DNA of 58,887 nt from Planctomycetota bacterium (GCA_019456195.1 VRUK01000014.1:1-58887), one strand, 5' to 3'; counted from the stretch's first letter, positions 16,083 to 24,828 are shown. The notes: generated by a model not told the origin, from the sequence alone. Translations and numbers: made by a program.

Positions 16083-17177
16083 CTATAGTTTCTTCAACAC
16101 TTTTTCGGCCAGCTCGGGAGCAACATCGACAGCATATTGTCCATCCGGGCAATACACCTGACCTATATCATTAAGTAACACGAATCTCGGCCATTTGTTA
16201 ACGGCCTTTTTGTCGTGCTTAATCAGGTCTATCAGGTCTTTTTCGGCTAAATTCGGGGGCAATTTTACCGGAACATCCAGTTTTTCGAGAATTTGCCGGA
16301 CTCTTTCGAGCCTTTCCTGTGGGGCTAATTTTAATTCAATCTCTATCATACCGGCGCCAATGATACCTATTGCGACTGCCTCGCCGTGCAGTAATTCGAA
16401 TCCACTGGCCGTCTCAACGGCATGTCCGATAGTATGGCCATAGTTTAGAATTCTTCTCTTGTTTTGCTCGCAGGGGTCGGCCTCGACCACATTGCCTTTT
16501 ATTTTGCAGTTAAAATGCGTTATTTTTTCCAGCACGTCCGAATTTCTATCAAGGACAGCGTCGAGATTGTTCTGAAGAAAATCAAAATATTCACTATCGG
16601 CGATAAGGGCATGTTTCACAGATTCAACCAGTCCGGCCTTAAATTGTCTGTCGTCCAAAGTTGTTAAAGTCGCAACGTCGATATAAACAGCAGCAGGGTG
16701 CCAGAAGGCACCGAAAGCGTTTTTGCTTACGCTCGAATCGACTCCGGTTTTGCCGCCCACGGACGAATCGGCCTGGGCGACTGTGGTCGTGGGTATCTGG
16801 ATGACAGGGACACCTCTTTTGAAAACAGCGGCTGCAAATCCTGCAATGTCACCGACCGTTCCGCCGCCAAGGGCAACAACAAGGGTGTCTCTGCCGAGAT
16901 AGGCCTTCTCCATAGTTTCGATTATTGAAACTGCTGTATCGATATTTTTAGAGATTTCACCGGGGGGGCTTATTACAAAAGCAGGTACATCGCTTTTGCC
17001 AAGAAGCTTTCCCAAATGTCCTGCTGAGACCAGGTTTTCATCGGTAACTACAAATTTATTGTACCCGTTGAAATCGGCTTCTATCCGAGGCCATAATTCG
17101 CCAAGGGTGTCCGTGCCGATTTCTATCGGGTAACATTTGGCCTGCGAAGCCGGAATTTTAATCTCATGCTCTAACAT
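16083..17177 (-). CDS. aroB: 3-dehydroquinate synthase
   Basis: A 364-residue NAD- and Zn-dependent enzyme converting DAHP to 3-dehydroquinate, second step of the shikimate pathway. All hallmarks are visible: the NAD loop VVALGGGTVGDIAGF, the PTTTVAQADSSVGGKTGVD block, KNAFGAFWHP, and the zinc ligands Glu (GLVESVKHA), His (NYGHTIGHAVE) and His (LLHGEAVAIG). It is divergent from the aroDE gene, which encodes the next two steps, with a 233-bp shared upstream region. An aldolase gene follows in the same operon. A true AroB is favoured over the related aminoDHQ or sugar cyclases because of the intact canonical motifs and the neighbour. Confidence 0.95.
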   Translation of the reverse strand: MLEHEIKIPASQAKCYPIEIGTDTLGELWPRIEADFNGYNKFVVTDENLVSAGHLGKLLGKSDVPAFVISPPGEISKNIDTAVSIIETMEKAYLGRDTLVVALGGGTVGDIAGFAAAVFKRGVPVIQIPTTTVAQADSSVGGKTGVDSSVSKNAFGAFWHPAAVYIDVATLTTLDDRQFKAGLVESVKHALIADSEYFDFLQNNLDAVLDRNSDVLEKITHFNCKIKGNVVEADPCEQNKRRILNYGHTIGHAVETASGFELLHGEAVAIGIIGAGMIEIELKLAPQERLERVRQILEKLDVPVKLPPNLAEKDLIDLIKHDKKAVNKWPRFVLLNDIGQVYCPDGQYAVDVAPELAEKVLKKL

Positions 17178-17410
17178 AATATCAAATCGATAAACCTATA
17201 AAGAATCCGTTTTTTTTACATTTTAGGACACTTCTAAACAAGATTGAGTGTACCATTGCGGATTCGACCAATGACGCAAACTAAGCAGTATAATCTATTT
17301 ACGTTATGTATGCAACCTTTTAGGTCAAATGGTGGTCAAATTATTTTTCGGGGAGATACCTTGGTTTTTAGCCTTGCTTTTGGGGTTTGTCATTGCTATA
17401 TGTTTGGATT

Positions 17411-18979
17411 ATGGAGACAAAATTAGCAGTTCCAATAGCAGCGAAAGATTTAGACCAGGCCAGGCAGCAGGTCAATGCGGCGATATCCGCCGGTGCCGAA
17501 CTGCTTGAATTTCGTACAGATTACCTCGAAGGCCTCAGTGCCGAGATGGTTAAAAATCTGATTACCTATGTAAAAAGTGCCGGCGATAAACGACTGCCAA
17601 TAATTGTGACCTGTCGTGACCAGCGGCAGGGGGGGGCGATTGGTTATGAGCAACAATTGCGAGTTGAGGTGCTGGTCTGTGCTCTGAAAGCCGGCGCCGA
17701 ATTTATTGACTTCGAATACGACAATTTCATTATTGCCGAGAACCAGGAACCAATACAACAGGCATTATCACAAAATCCACAAGCTCGTCTGATTCTGTCT
17801 GCTCATAATTTCGAAACAAAATTTCCTGATATAAGTAAGCTGCATCGTGATATTTTAGATGTATGTCCGGATGCGATTCCCAAACTTGTATATGCCGCAA
17901 ATCATATCAACGACTGCTTCGAAGCTTTTGATTTACTGCATGAAACCAGCGGTGATAAAATCGTATTCTGTATGGGCGAAGCGGGCCTTATCAGCAGAAT
18001 TATAGCGAAAAAGCTGAACAGTTTTGTAACTTTCGCAAGTATCGATGACCAAAGCGCAACGGCACCGGGACAGTTGACAATCGAGCAGTTTAAGCAATTG
18101 TACCATTATGATGATATTACATCCGAGACCAAACTTTTCGGGGTGATAGCCAATCCGGTCGGCCATTCATTAAGTCCTGCGATTCATAATGCCTGCTTCG
18201 GCGAAAAAAGTATGAACAAATTATATTTGCCGCTATTAGTCAAGGGTGGACAGCAGGAATTCGACTCGTTTTTGCATAACGTCATTGAAAGAAAGTGGCT
18301 GAACTTCGTTGGCTTTAGTGTAACAATTCCGCATAAACAAAGTGCTCTGGAATTTGCCCAGGCTAATGGAGATTTTGTAGAGCCGTTGGCTGAAAAGATC
18401 GGAGCGGTTAACACATTGATTATCGGCTCAGATAGTAAGCTCATCGCTTACAATACCGATTATTCCGCCGCATTGGATGCTGTTACTTCTACTTTGGGTA
18501 TCGACAGAGATGGATTAAGAGGGCTTTCGGTCACAGTTGTCGGAGCCGGAGGTGTCGCAAGGGCAATAGTCGCAGGTTTAAGCGATGCCGGCGCACAAAT
18601 CCACATTTACAATCGTACTGTGAGTAAAGCCGAAAAGCTTGCGGCTGAATTTAGCTGTGATTTCGCACCGTTGGATGATTTAATGGATATGAACGCCAGA
18701 CTGGTCGTAAACTGTACCAGTATTGGAATGCATCCAAATATTGAGGTAACGCCTGTCCCTCAGGAATGCCTGAAAAGTGATATGGCGGTTTTTGACACTG
18801 TTTATAACCCCGCCGAGACTTTGCTGTTAAAGCAGGCACAGCAGGCCGGCGCGAAAACAATAGACGGTATCTCAATGTTTGTCAATCAGGGCTTAGCTCA
18901 ATTCAAACTCTTCACCGATACCGACGGCAGCGCAGAGCTTATGCGAAAAACTATTTGCGATTCTCTGTTAAAAGAATGA
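17411..18979 (+). CDS. aroDE: bifunctional 3-dehydroquinate dehydratase (type I) / shikimate dehydrogenase
   Basis: A 522-residue fusion counted from ATG 17411; the in-frame TTG at 17387 is ignored. Residues 1-225 are a class I dehydroquinase, with ELLEFRTDYLE (E34, R36), the catalytic His H132 in ILSAHNFE and the Schiff-base lysine K158 in IPKLVYAA. Residues 240-522 are shikimate dehydrogenase: GVIANPVGHSLSPAIHN, VTIPHKQ with the catalytic Lys, NTDYSAAL, and the NADP loop VVGAGGVARAI. The enzyme converts dehydroquinate to shikimate in two steps, as in plants and Chlamydiae. It is divergent from aroB. Its TGA overlaps the ATG of the next gene (ATGA). Confidence 0.95.
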   Translation: METKLAVPIAAKDLDQARQQVNAAISAGAELLEFRTDYLEGLSAEMVKNLITYVKSAGDKRLPIIVTCRDQRQGGAIGYEQQLRVEVLVCALKAGAEFIDFEYDNFIIAENQEPIQQALSQNPQARLILSAHNFETKFPDISKLHRDILDVCPDAIPKLVYAANHINDCFEAFDLLHETSGDKIVFCMGEAGLISRIIAKKLNSFVTFASIDDQSATAPGQLTIEQFKQLYHYDDITSETKLFGVIANPVGHSLSPAIHNACFGEKSMNKLYLPLLVKGGQQEFDSFLHNVIERKWLNFVGFSVTIPHKQSALEFAQANGDFVEPLAEKIGAVNTLIIGSDSKLIAYNTDYSAALDAVTSTLGIDRDGLRGLSVTVVGAGGVARAIVAGLSDAGAQIHIYNRTVSKAEKLAAEFSCDFAPLDDLMDMNARLVVNCTSIGMHPNIEVTPVPQECLKSDMAVFDTVYNPAETLLLKQAQQAGAKTIDGISMFVNQGLAQFKLFTDTDGSAELMRKTICDSLLKE

Positions 18980-19818
18980 AATATAAACAGATAATAATAG
19001 ATAAGGATGCATTTGTTGGTATCAAGTTCGATAAACTTTGTAATTTCGCCAAGAATCATCTTCTAATTCTTCCTGATGTATTGTGTTATGAATGCCACAC
19101 AGATTTTAATATCAAGACGCAGAGGACACTAAAGCATTGCCAGCAACTTATTCAGAATGGAGCCTATTACTGTTCATGTAGTACTGGATTCTTACAGAGT
19201 GAAGGGAGTTCTCTTGAGTCGTATCCGTGGTTCTTGCCAGATCTCGAAGTGACGTGCCGAATAAAAAATGGCACTTCTGAAAATGTTGTTCCCGACGCTA
19301 TGCAAATGTTTAAGGCACGTTATGGTGTTGCTTGCAGACTATTTGTGGACGCTATTAATAGGGTATGTAAAAGAGTACCATCTGAATTGCAGGATTCATT
19401 AAAAAAAATACAACCACAAGGAATTAAAGATCGATTCGAAAAATTTCTTAATAATATCGATGCTAATAAAGATCAGATGCGTGACTTTGCATTACGCTCG
19501 ATGCCTGATGGATGGGTCAAAAATATAAGTAGATTTTGTTTGTCAGAAAAATGGATTAGTTGGCACTATTTCAGACTAGTTCGGATTATAGCGATGGAGT
19601 ATTCTTGTCGTGGGCTTTCGAGTGGAGCACCATCAAAAAAACAGGCTGAGCATGACTACCAAGATATGGAGTACGTTTTGCTTCTTAGTCGAGCAGATGG
19701 CTTATTAACAAGAGACAAAAAATTAGTCAAGCCATTAGCCAAGGCAGCGTTTCCAGAAAAAGATGTGTTTGAAAACCTTGAAGATGTACCTGACGAATAT
19801 CTATGTAATTGGAGTTAG
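18976..19818 (+). CDS. PIN-domain-like protein of unknown role
   Basis: A 280-residue soluble protein, starting at an ATG that overlaps the aroDE stop (ATGA), which indicates translational coupling. The C-terminal third (EHDYQDMEYVLLLSRADG, then LLTRDKKLVKPLAKAAFP) looks like a PIN-like nuclease end: an acidic patch followed by a strand with T-R-D, where a last acidic residue would bind metal. An N-terminal acidic residue may be in LPDVLCYE. Cysteines cluster near residues 42-45 and 64-67 (ECHTDF, YCSCS). Codon use is AT-rich compared with aroDE, which suggests a more recent arrival. The assignment to PIN is by eye only; no antitoxin partner is adjacent. Confidence 0.5.
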   Translation: MKYKQIIIDKDAFVGIKFDKLCNFAKNHLLILPDVLCYECHTDFNIKTQRTLKHCQQLIQNGAYYCSCSTGFLQSEGSSLESYPWFLPDLEVTCRIKNGTSENVVPDAMQMFKARYGVACRLFVDAINRVCKRVPSELQDSLKKIQPQGIKDRFEKFLNNIDANKDQMRDFALRSMPDGWVKNISRFCLSEKWISWHYFRLVRIIAMEYSCRGLSSGAPSKKQAEHDYQDMEYVLLLSRADGLLTRDKKLVKPLAKAAFPEKDVFENLEDVPDEYLCNWS

Positions 19819-19819
19819 G

Positions 19820-19871
19820 ATTGTCATTGCTCAATTTACTTGTTGCTCTGTTGTGGTTATTGCTGGTATTA
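19820..19871. repeat. direct repeat, copy A (leader of first MNT gene)
   Basis: About 50 bp that recur, diverged, at 20771-20822. Both contain the core TTGTTGCTCTG and TGG...GGTAT spaced alike. Each copy lies upstream of a nucleotidyltransferase gene. Copy A contains a hydrophobic small frame, called separately. Confidence 0.55.
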
Positions 19872-19889
19872 TTGGGTAAATATGGTTGA
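19821..19889 (+). CDS. 22-codon hydrophobic leader peptide (tentative)
   Basis: TTG 19821 follows GGAG (19811-19814) by six bases and opens a 22-codon frame ending at TGA 19887-19889. The peptide is nearly all Leu/Val (LSLLNLLVALLWLLLV followed by LLGKYG), a single membrane-helix type like type I toxins or leader peptides. Its stop overlaps the ATG region of the MNT nucleotidyltransferase gene (ATG 19882), so it could couple translation. The matching copy at 20771-20822 does not keep the frame open, which argues for caution: it may be a non-coding repeat with a chance reading frame. Confidence 0.3.
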   Translation: MSLLNLLVALLWLLLVLLGKYG

Positions 19890-20205
19890 AAGCACAATTA
19901 TGACCGCTCTACAGCATTATATTAAGGCATTGGATGAGTTAGGTATTCATACCAGCCGGCTTGTTCTCTTTGGTTCCTTTGCAAGAGGCGATGCTAATGA
20001 ATTCAGCGATATTGATTTGGTTGTAATTGCACCGGAATTTGATAGAGCTTGTGAAGTGTCGCTCATAGAAAAGCTCTGGCAAGCGACTATTTCAGCGGAC
20101 AATCGTATAGAGCCTATTCCCTGTGGAGAGCAGGAATGGGAAACCGACCAGTGCCGTCCGATTCTTGAAATTGCCCGTCGTGAAGGCATTATCATAGCTG
20201 CTTAG
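19882..20205 (+). CDS. MNT-type nucleotidyltransferase (orphan)
   Basis: A 107-residue small nucleotidyltransferase of the DNA polymerase beta superfamily, counted from ATG 19882. It has the conserved GS-x-A-R-G-D...SDIDL block: GSFARG at about 31-36 and SDIDL with the metal-binding D43 and D45. A third acidic residue probably lies in NRIEPIP. Proteins of this size act as MntA-type antitoxins that adenylylate HEPN toxins. No HEPN gene is adjacent here; the next gene is a flavin-binding oxidoreductase, so it is an orphan or works with the HEPN at 21251. Confidence 0.8.
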   Translation: MVESTIMTALQHYIKALDELGIHTSRLVLFGSFARGDANEFSDIDLVVIAPEFDRACEVSLIEKLWQATISADNRIEPIPCGEQEWETDQCRPILEIARREGIIIAA

Positions 20206-20260
20206 TAACATACTTCTTCCAAAACTGTAACAATGAATAACAGCTACGTGGGGGAATTTC

Positions 20261-20722
20261 ATGCGACGAAAAGACCGGGAAATAACTGATATTGCTACTA
20301 TAGAAGGTATTATCCATAAGGGGCAAGTATGCCGTTTGGGTTTATCTGAAAACGGGCGGCCATATATCATTCCTCTTTGCTTTGGGTATAAAGATAATAA
20401 CTTATATTTTCATACCGCCCGTGAAGGTAAAAAGCTGGATATACTTAGAAAAAACAATAATGTCTGTTTTGAGATCACCATAGACAATGAGCTTGTAAAG
20501 TCGAAGGAAGCATGTGGCTATAATATGAAGTACCAAAGCGTCATTGGATTCGGCAAGGCTACATTCATAGAAGACATTGACTCAAAACGTAAGGCATTTG
20601 ATATTATCATGCAGAATTATTCATATAGATCTTTTGAATACCCGGTAGAAGCCATTAAGAATACGGTAATCATAATAAAAGTTGAAATAGAAAGTATGAC
20701 AGGAAAAAAGTCGGCTTATTAG
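20261..20722 (+). CDS. pyridoxamine 5'-phosphate oxidase-fold flavin-binding protein
   Basis: A 153-residue split-beta-barrel FMN-binding protein of the NimA/PNPOx-like family. It begins MRRKDREITD, typical of this group, then GQVCRLGLSENGRPYIIPLC, LYFHTAREGKKLDILR and FEITIDNELV. Homologues bind FMN, F420 or haem and reduce small electrophiles; NimA reduces nitroimidazoles. Here the redox substrate is unknown. GTGGGGGAATTTC precedes the ATG, a fair ribosome site. It lies between two nucleotidyltransferase genes but is not clearly linked to them. Confidence 0.85.
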   Translation: MRRKDREITDIATIEGIIHKGQVCRLGLSENGRPYIIPLCFGYKDNNLYFHTAREGKKLDILRKNNNVCFEITIDNELVKSKEACGYNMKYQSVIGFGKATFIEDIDSKRKAFDIIMQNYSYRSFEYPVEAIKNTVIIIKVEIESMTGKKSAY

Positions 20723-20770
20723 AAATTACCACAAGTAAAATCAGGAAATACAGACTTTGTCCGGGGCGAT

Positions 20771-20822
20771 ATTGCCATTTCACAATTTAATTGTTGCTCT
20801 GTGGTAATGATTGTTGGTATAT
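20771..20822. repeat. direct repeat, copy B (upstream of second MNT gene)
   Basis: A diverged copy of 19820-19871: it shares CAATTTA.TTGTTGCTCTG and the following TGG...GTTGGTAT, with a 3-base deletion after CTCTG. Its frame is closed by stops, unlike copy A. The second MNT gene starts about 130 bp downstream. Confidence 0.5.
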
Positions 20823-20843
20823 TAATAGCTGCGGGAAAAATGG

Positions 20844-20887
20844 ATTCCTGCTCCTTCGACTTTGCTTAGGGCGGGTTTTGCAGGAAT
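20844..20887. repeat. short palindromic intergenic repeat
   Basis: ATTCCTGC (20844-20851) is the reverse complement of GCAGGAAT (20880-20887), flanking the string CTTCGACTTTGCTTAGGGCG. This resembles the common dispersed GGATTCCTGC...GCAGGAATGAC element seen between genes of many bacteria (from memory). It may form a hairpin in the transcript ahead of the MNT-HEPN pair. Confidence 0.5.
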
Positions 20888-20949
20888 GACAAGTTGTGTT
20901 TGCATTGATATGAAGAAATGACATTTGCCGATAGTGAAAGTGTTTTTTA

Positions 20950-21270
20950 ATGGTGGCGATGAACAAAATAGAAGAGTTCGGCCGGAGAATCGGCCTGGAG
21001 TTTGGTGCTGAACAGGTAATACTGTTTGGCTCTTATGCACGGGGCACTGTCACCGAAGATTCGGATGTGGATATGTTGGTCATCGGACCTTTTAAGGGTA
21101 GAAGCGTGGATAAATCGGTCGAAATTCGGATGAAGCTTCGGCCGGGATTCCCCATAGACCTGCTCGTTCGTACTCCTGAAAAAGTGCGTCAGCGAATGGA
21201 AATGGGTGACGACTTCATGCGAGAGATTCTTGAAGAAGGGAAGGTGCTCTATGAAGCCGATGACCGCTGA
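20950..21270 (+). CDS. MNT-type nucleotidyltransferase of a HEPN-MNT toxin-antitoxin pair
   Basis: A 106-residue nucleotidyltransferase with GSYARGTVTEDSDVDM (about residues 27-42), including the two metal-binding Asp residues. The start is ATG 20950; ATG 20959, nine bases on and preceded by GGTGG, is a good alternative. It overlaps the HEPN gene by 20 bp. In known MntA/HepT systems this protein neutralises the HEPN RNase by adding AMP residues. That role is likely here. Confidence 0.85.
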   Translation: MVAMNKIEEFGRRIGLEFGAEQVILFGSYARGTVTEDSDVDMLVIGPFKGRSVDKSVEIRMKLRPGFPIDLLVRTPEKVRQRMEMGDDFMREILEEGKVLYEADDR

Positions 21271-21631
21271 GTGGGTCGCCAAGGCCGAAGGAGATTTTGC
21301 TATCATGGAGCGTGAATGCCAGGTGACAGAGAATCCCAACTATGACGGTATCTGTTTTCACGCGCAACAATGCGCCGAAAAATACCTAAAGGCCCGGCTT
21401 TGTGAGGTTGATATTACATTCAGCAAAATCCACGACCTGGTTGCTTTACTCGATCAGGTTCTTGAAGTTGAGCCAACGTGGGAGAGCTTCCGAGAAGACC
21501 TTGCATACCTTTCGGACTTCGCCGTAACTTTTCGCTATCCTGGCGAATCAGCCGACGCTGAATCAGCAATCGATGCCCAGCATCGCTGCCATCGATTTCG
21601 TAATGCAGCACGCGATGTACTGGGATTATAG
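21251..21631 (+). CDS. HEPN-domain protein, partner of the MNT protein
   Basis: A 126-residue all-helical HEPN protein from ATG 21251, which lies inside the end of the MNT gene. The family block GICFHAQQCAEKYLKARL is at about residues 33-50, and SKIHDLVALLDQVL at about 57-71. I do not see the R-x4-6-H RNase motif of active HepT toxins, so nuclease activity is uncertain; this subfamily may act differently. Operon structure (overlap, antitoxin first) supports a two-gene system. Confidence 0.8.
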   Translation: MKPMTAEWVAKAEGDFAIMERECQVTENPNYDGICFHAQQCAEKYLKARLCEVDITFSKIHDLVALLDQVLEVEPTWESFREDLAYLSDFAVTFRYPGESADAESAIDAQHRCHRFRNAARDVLGL

Positions 21632-21657
21632 ACGTAAACTCATTAAGGACAAAGTGA

Positions 21658-22899
21658 ATGGCCAAGAGTAAAAGTAAAAAACCAGAAAAAGTAGTTTTAG
21701 CATATAGCGGGGGCCTGGATACGAGTGTTATTCTGCCATGGCTTAAGGAAACCTACGGTTATGATGTCATAGCGTTTGCGGCTGAATTAGGGCAGGGTGA
21801 TGAATTAACCGGCATTAAACGTAAAGCCCTGGCGAGCGGGGCAACCAAATGTATAGTCAAGGACCTGCGTAAAGAATTTGTCCAGGACTACCTCTGGCCT
21901 ATACTCAAAGCAGGCGCTGTCTATGAAAAAAAGTATCTGTTAGGGACGAGCGTCGCCCGGCCTCTAATCGCCAAGCATCAGGTCGAAGTTGCACAAGCTG
22001 AAGGTGCAACAGCAGTAGCCCACGGAGCAACAGGCAAGGGCAACGACCAGGTACGATTCGAATTGACTTTTATGGCACTGGATCCATCGCTGAAAATTAT
22101 AGCTCCGTGGAAAGACCCTAAATTTGAACTGACTTCCCGTGAGGCGGCGGTTGATTACGCCAAAAAACACAAAATCCCGATCGATCAGACAAAGAAGAAA
22201 ATCTACTCCCGTGACCGCAATCTCTGGCACATCAGCCATGAAGGAGCCGACCTGGAAGACCCCGCCAATGAGCCAAAAGACAATCTTTTTGTTATCTCCA
22301 GGCCGGTATCAAAAGCGCCTGATCAGCCGGACTATGTAACGATAGGTTTTTTTGAAGGAATCCCGGTAAAGCTTAACGGCAAGCTAACAAGTGGTGTGAG
22401 GTTGATTGAAACATTGAACAAGCTCGGCGGAAAACACGGTGTTGGGCAGGCTGACCTTGTCGAGAATCGGCTTGTGGGTATAAAGTCACGCGGCGTGTAT
22501 GAGACTCCGGGCGGAACAATTCTCATGGCAGCCCACGATGCCATAGAAAGCGTTACACTTGACAGGGAAACCTTACACTATAAACAACAGGTCGCGCTGA
22601 AATATGCTGAACTGGTATATTACGGTCAGTGGTTTTGTCAACTGCGTGAGGCGATTGACGCATTCGTAGATATTACACAACGTAATGTTACCGGCGAAGT
22701 TAAGATGAAACTGTTCAAAGGGCAATGCACCCCGGCCGGGATAAAAAGCCCGTATAGTTTATATAATACTGACTTGGCAAGCTTTAAGATGGGCGCCGAA
22801 TATGACCCAACCGACGCAAACGGTTTTATACGTCTGTTCGGCTTACCGGCGAAAGTGGCCGCTGTTGTTAATAAGAAGCATAAGAGCACAAAAGCTTAG
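21658..22899 (+). CDS. argG: argininosuccinate synthase
   Basis: A 413-residue cytosolic ligase joining citrulline and aspartate with ATP, the penultimate arginine step. The N-terminal ATP PP-loop [17 protein letters not shown] is intact. [18 protein letters not shown] (about 120-137) and the [19 protein letters not shown] block, which binds substrates, are also intact. Length is normal. It starts 27 bp after the HEPN gene and is followed by the prepilin peptidase (33 bp to its preferred GTG), probably one transcript. Confidence 0.95.
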   Translation: MAKSKSKKPEKVVLAYSGGLDTSVILPWLKETYGYDVIAFAAELGQGDELTGIKRKALASGATKCIVKDLRKEFVQDYLWPILKAGAVYEKKYLLGTSVARPLIAKHQVEVAQAEGATAVAHGATGKGNDQVRFELTFMALDPSLKIIAPWKDPKFELTSREAAVDYAKKHKIPIDQTKKKIYSRDRNLWHISHEGADLEDPANEPKDNLFVISRPVSKAPDQPDYVTIGFFEGIPVKLNGKLTSGVRLIETLNKLGGKHGVGQADLVENRLVGIKSRGVYETPGGTILMAAHDAIESVTLDRETLHYKQQVALKYAELVYYGQWFCQLREAIDAFVDITQRNVTGEVKMKLFKGQCTPAGIKSPYSLYNTDLASFKMGAEYDPTDANGFIRLFGLPAKVAAVVNKKHKSTKA

Positions 22900-22932
22900 T
22901 GCATTATGTACTGCTTTTGCAAAGGAGGCATT

Positions 22933-24129
22933 GTGGCAGTACCAGACTGGATTTGGTTTGTCTTTATTTTTGCATTCGGCTGTTGTATAGGCAGTTTTCT
23001 GAATGTTGTTATCTATCGCTTACCTCGTGATAAGTCTTTGGTAACTCCGCCTTCAGCCTGTCCAGCCTGTGACAGACATATTCATTTTTACGACAATATA
23101 CCACTGTTTTCGTGGCTGTTTTTGGGGCGGAAGTGCCGGTATTGCAAAGTGTCGATTTCACCACGTTATTTTATAATCGAACTGCTGACCGGGCTGGTTT
23201 TTCTCGGCCTTTTCATTTTGTATTTTCAGTTTAATTTGCGAAACGGTATCAGGTTAGATGCCGGAGGCGGCTGGTTTATTTATCTAATTCACATAATTAT
23301 GCTGGGAGCTTTCATTGCCGCTTCAGCAATTGATTTAGAGCTTTGGATTATTCCACTATCTATTTGCTGGTTAGTCACCGCAGCCGGATTTGTTGGCTCG
23401 GCGGTCGGCGTTTATATCATTGATCCCGCCTTGATTCGCACGTATTCGCTTTTACCGAGCGCCTCGGCTAATACGGGTGCACTGGCAGTGGGCGCAACGG
23501 CAGGACTGGTTATATCCCTCGTGCTGCTGGTCAGCGGTGTTCTAAAGAGAAGTTATGACTCAGAAGATTCCGAAAATTTGCAAAGTACTCTACCTGAAAA
23601 TCTTAAAGAACCTGATGATTCGACCGAGGAGTCAAAAGAACCTGCGGAACAGCAGTTCAATCATCGTCTGGAGGCGTGCAGGGAAATCGTCTTCCTGCTT
23701 CCGATAATCATCTGTTCGGTGGCATGTTTTTGGGTAGCCAGAGAAGTTGCACCAGTCGGCGACTGGTGGGAGGATTTTTCACAACATCCTGCTATCGCAG
23801 GACTTCTGGGCAGTGTGTGGGGTTATTTTGTGGGTTGCGGAATGGTCTGGGGTATCAGGATTTTCGGCACCCTGGCCTTCGGAAAAGAAGCAATGGGGCT
23901 CGGTGATGTGCATCTGATGGGGGCCGCAGGTTCGGTAATAGGACCCGTTTACGTTGTGGTGGCATTTTTTGTAGCCCCATTCTTTGGGCTGGCTTGGGCG
24001 GGTTTTCAAATGTTTTTTAAAAAAATTCAACAAATTCCTTACGGTCCGTTCTTGTCTTTAGGTATATTTGTTGTTATTATTCTACACGATTGGATTCGCG
24101 ATTACATGAGTTTTGTGTTTGATCATTGA
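22933..24129 (+). CDS. type IV prepilin peptidase / N-methyltransferase (A24 family)
   Basis: A 398-residue inner-membrane protease counted from GTG 22933, chosen because AAAGGAGG lies seven bases upstream; an in-frame ATG at 22906 precedes that ribosome site and is less likely. The N-terminal domain has GSFLNVVIYRLPR and two C-x2-C pairs (CPAC, CRYC). The catalytic aspartates are in AIDLELWIIP and in AMGLGDVHLMGAAG (the GxGD motif). A roughly 60-residue acidic insert (SEDSENLQ ... ESKEPAEQ) breaks the membrane domain. It should cleave and methylate type IV pilin-like or type II secretion pseudopilins. The adjacent strand-opposed comEC fits a transformation-pilus context. Confidence 0.9.
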   Translation: MAVPDWIWFVFIFAFGCCIGSFLNVVIYRLPRDKSLVTPPSACPACDRHIHFYDNIPLFSWLFLGRKCRYCKVSISPRYFIIELLTGLVFLGLFILYFQFNLRNGIRLDAGGGWFIYLIHIIMLGAFIAASAIDLELWIIPLSICWLVTAAGFVGSAVGVYIIDPALIRTYSLLPSASANTGALAVGATAGLVISLVLLVSGVLKRSYDSEDSENLQSTLPENLKEPDDSTEESKEPAEQQFNHRLEACREIVFLLPIIICSVACFWVAREVAPVGDWWEDFSQHPAIAGLLGSVWGYFVGCGMVWGIRIFGTLAFGKEAMGLGDVHLMGAAGSVIGPVYVVVAFFVAPFFGLAWAGFQMFFKKIQQIPYGPFLSLGIFVVIILHDWIRDYMSFVFDH

Positions 24130-24168
24130 ATCTGGAAATATAAACTCAATATTATAAGGAGATATAAA

Positions 24169-24828
24169 ATGCGGACTATCAACAAAAAAACTGTTGCCCT
24201 GCTGACTTGTCTTGTAGCACTTGTCCTTTTGCCCGGCTGTGTCAACTGGGAGAAAAGATATAAAGCCCTGAGCGTCGAGCACGAAAACATAAAAGGTCTG
24301 CTCGAACGCGAAAGAGGAGAAAAAGGCCAGCTTGCCGACCGCATTTCACAAGACCAGATGACAATCGAAGAGCTCCAAAGACAGATTGAACAACGCAGCA
24401 AAACACCCGGTGATGTGACCGGCTTTGGAGAAGGCTATGATGTTTCACTCGATCCTTCCAAAGGAACGATTACAGTAACACTGCCGAATGCAATATTGTT
24501 CGATTCGGGAAAAGCCGTATTAAAAAGAGCAACCAGTACAGAGCTTGACCATATTTATTCAGTATTGCGGAGCAAATACTCCAGCAAACAAATAGATGTA
24601 GTCGGCCATACCGACACAGACCCTATCAAAAAATCAAAATGGAAGGACAACTGGGAACTTTCCGCTCAACGCGCTCTTTCCGTAGTTAGATACCTCGTTA
24701 AAAAGGGAGTTTCTGAAGAAAAGATTCAGGCAACCGGCCGAGGACAAAGCCTGCCTATAGCTTCCAATTCAAGCTCAAGCGGTAAAGCAAAAAACCGGAG
24801 AGTCGAAATCGTGGTGCATATGAGGTGA
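24169..24828 (+). CDS. OmpA/Pal-family outer-membrane lipoprotein
   Basis: A 219-residue lipoprotein: the signal ends LVLLPGC with the lipobox cysteine at about residue 24. A coiled-coil segment follows (residues 30-78, rich in Glu, Gln, Arg). From about 85 to 219 is an OmpA C-terminal peptidoglycan-binding domain: NAILFDSGKAVLKR, DVVGHTDTDPIKK, NWELSAQRALSVVRYL and the closing ATGRGQSLPIA...RRVEIVV. It ties the outer membrane to the cell wall. Ribosome site AAGGAGATATAAA precedes the ATG. It ends convergent to comEC. Confidence 0.9.
   Translation: MRTINKKTVALLTCLVALVLLPGCVNWEKRYKALSVEHENIKGLLERERGEKGQLADRISQDQMTIEELQRQIEQRSKTPGDVTGFGEGYDVSLDPSKGTITVTLPNAILFDSGKAVLKRATSTELDHIYSVLRSKYSSKQIDVVGHTDTDPIKKSKWKDNWELSAQRALSVVRYLVKKGVSEEKIQATGRGQSLPIASNSSSSGKAKNRRVEIVVHMR

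Noticed and set aside
18955..18975. TTG start for the PIN-like protein
   Set aside because: ATG 18976, in an ATGA overlap with the aroDE stop, is a better start.
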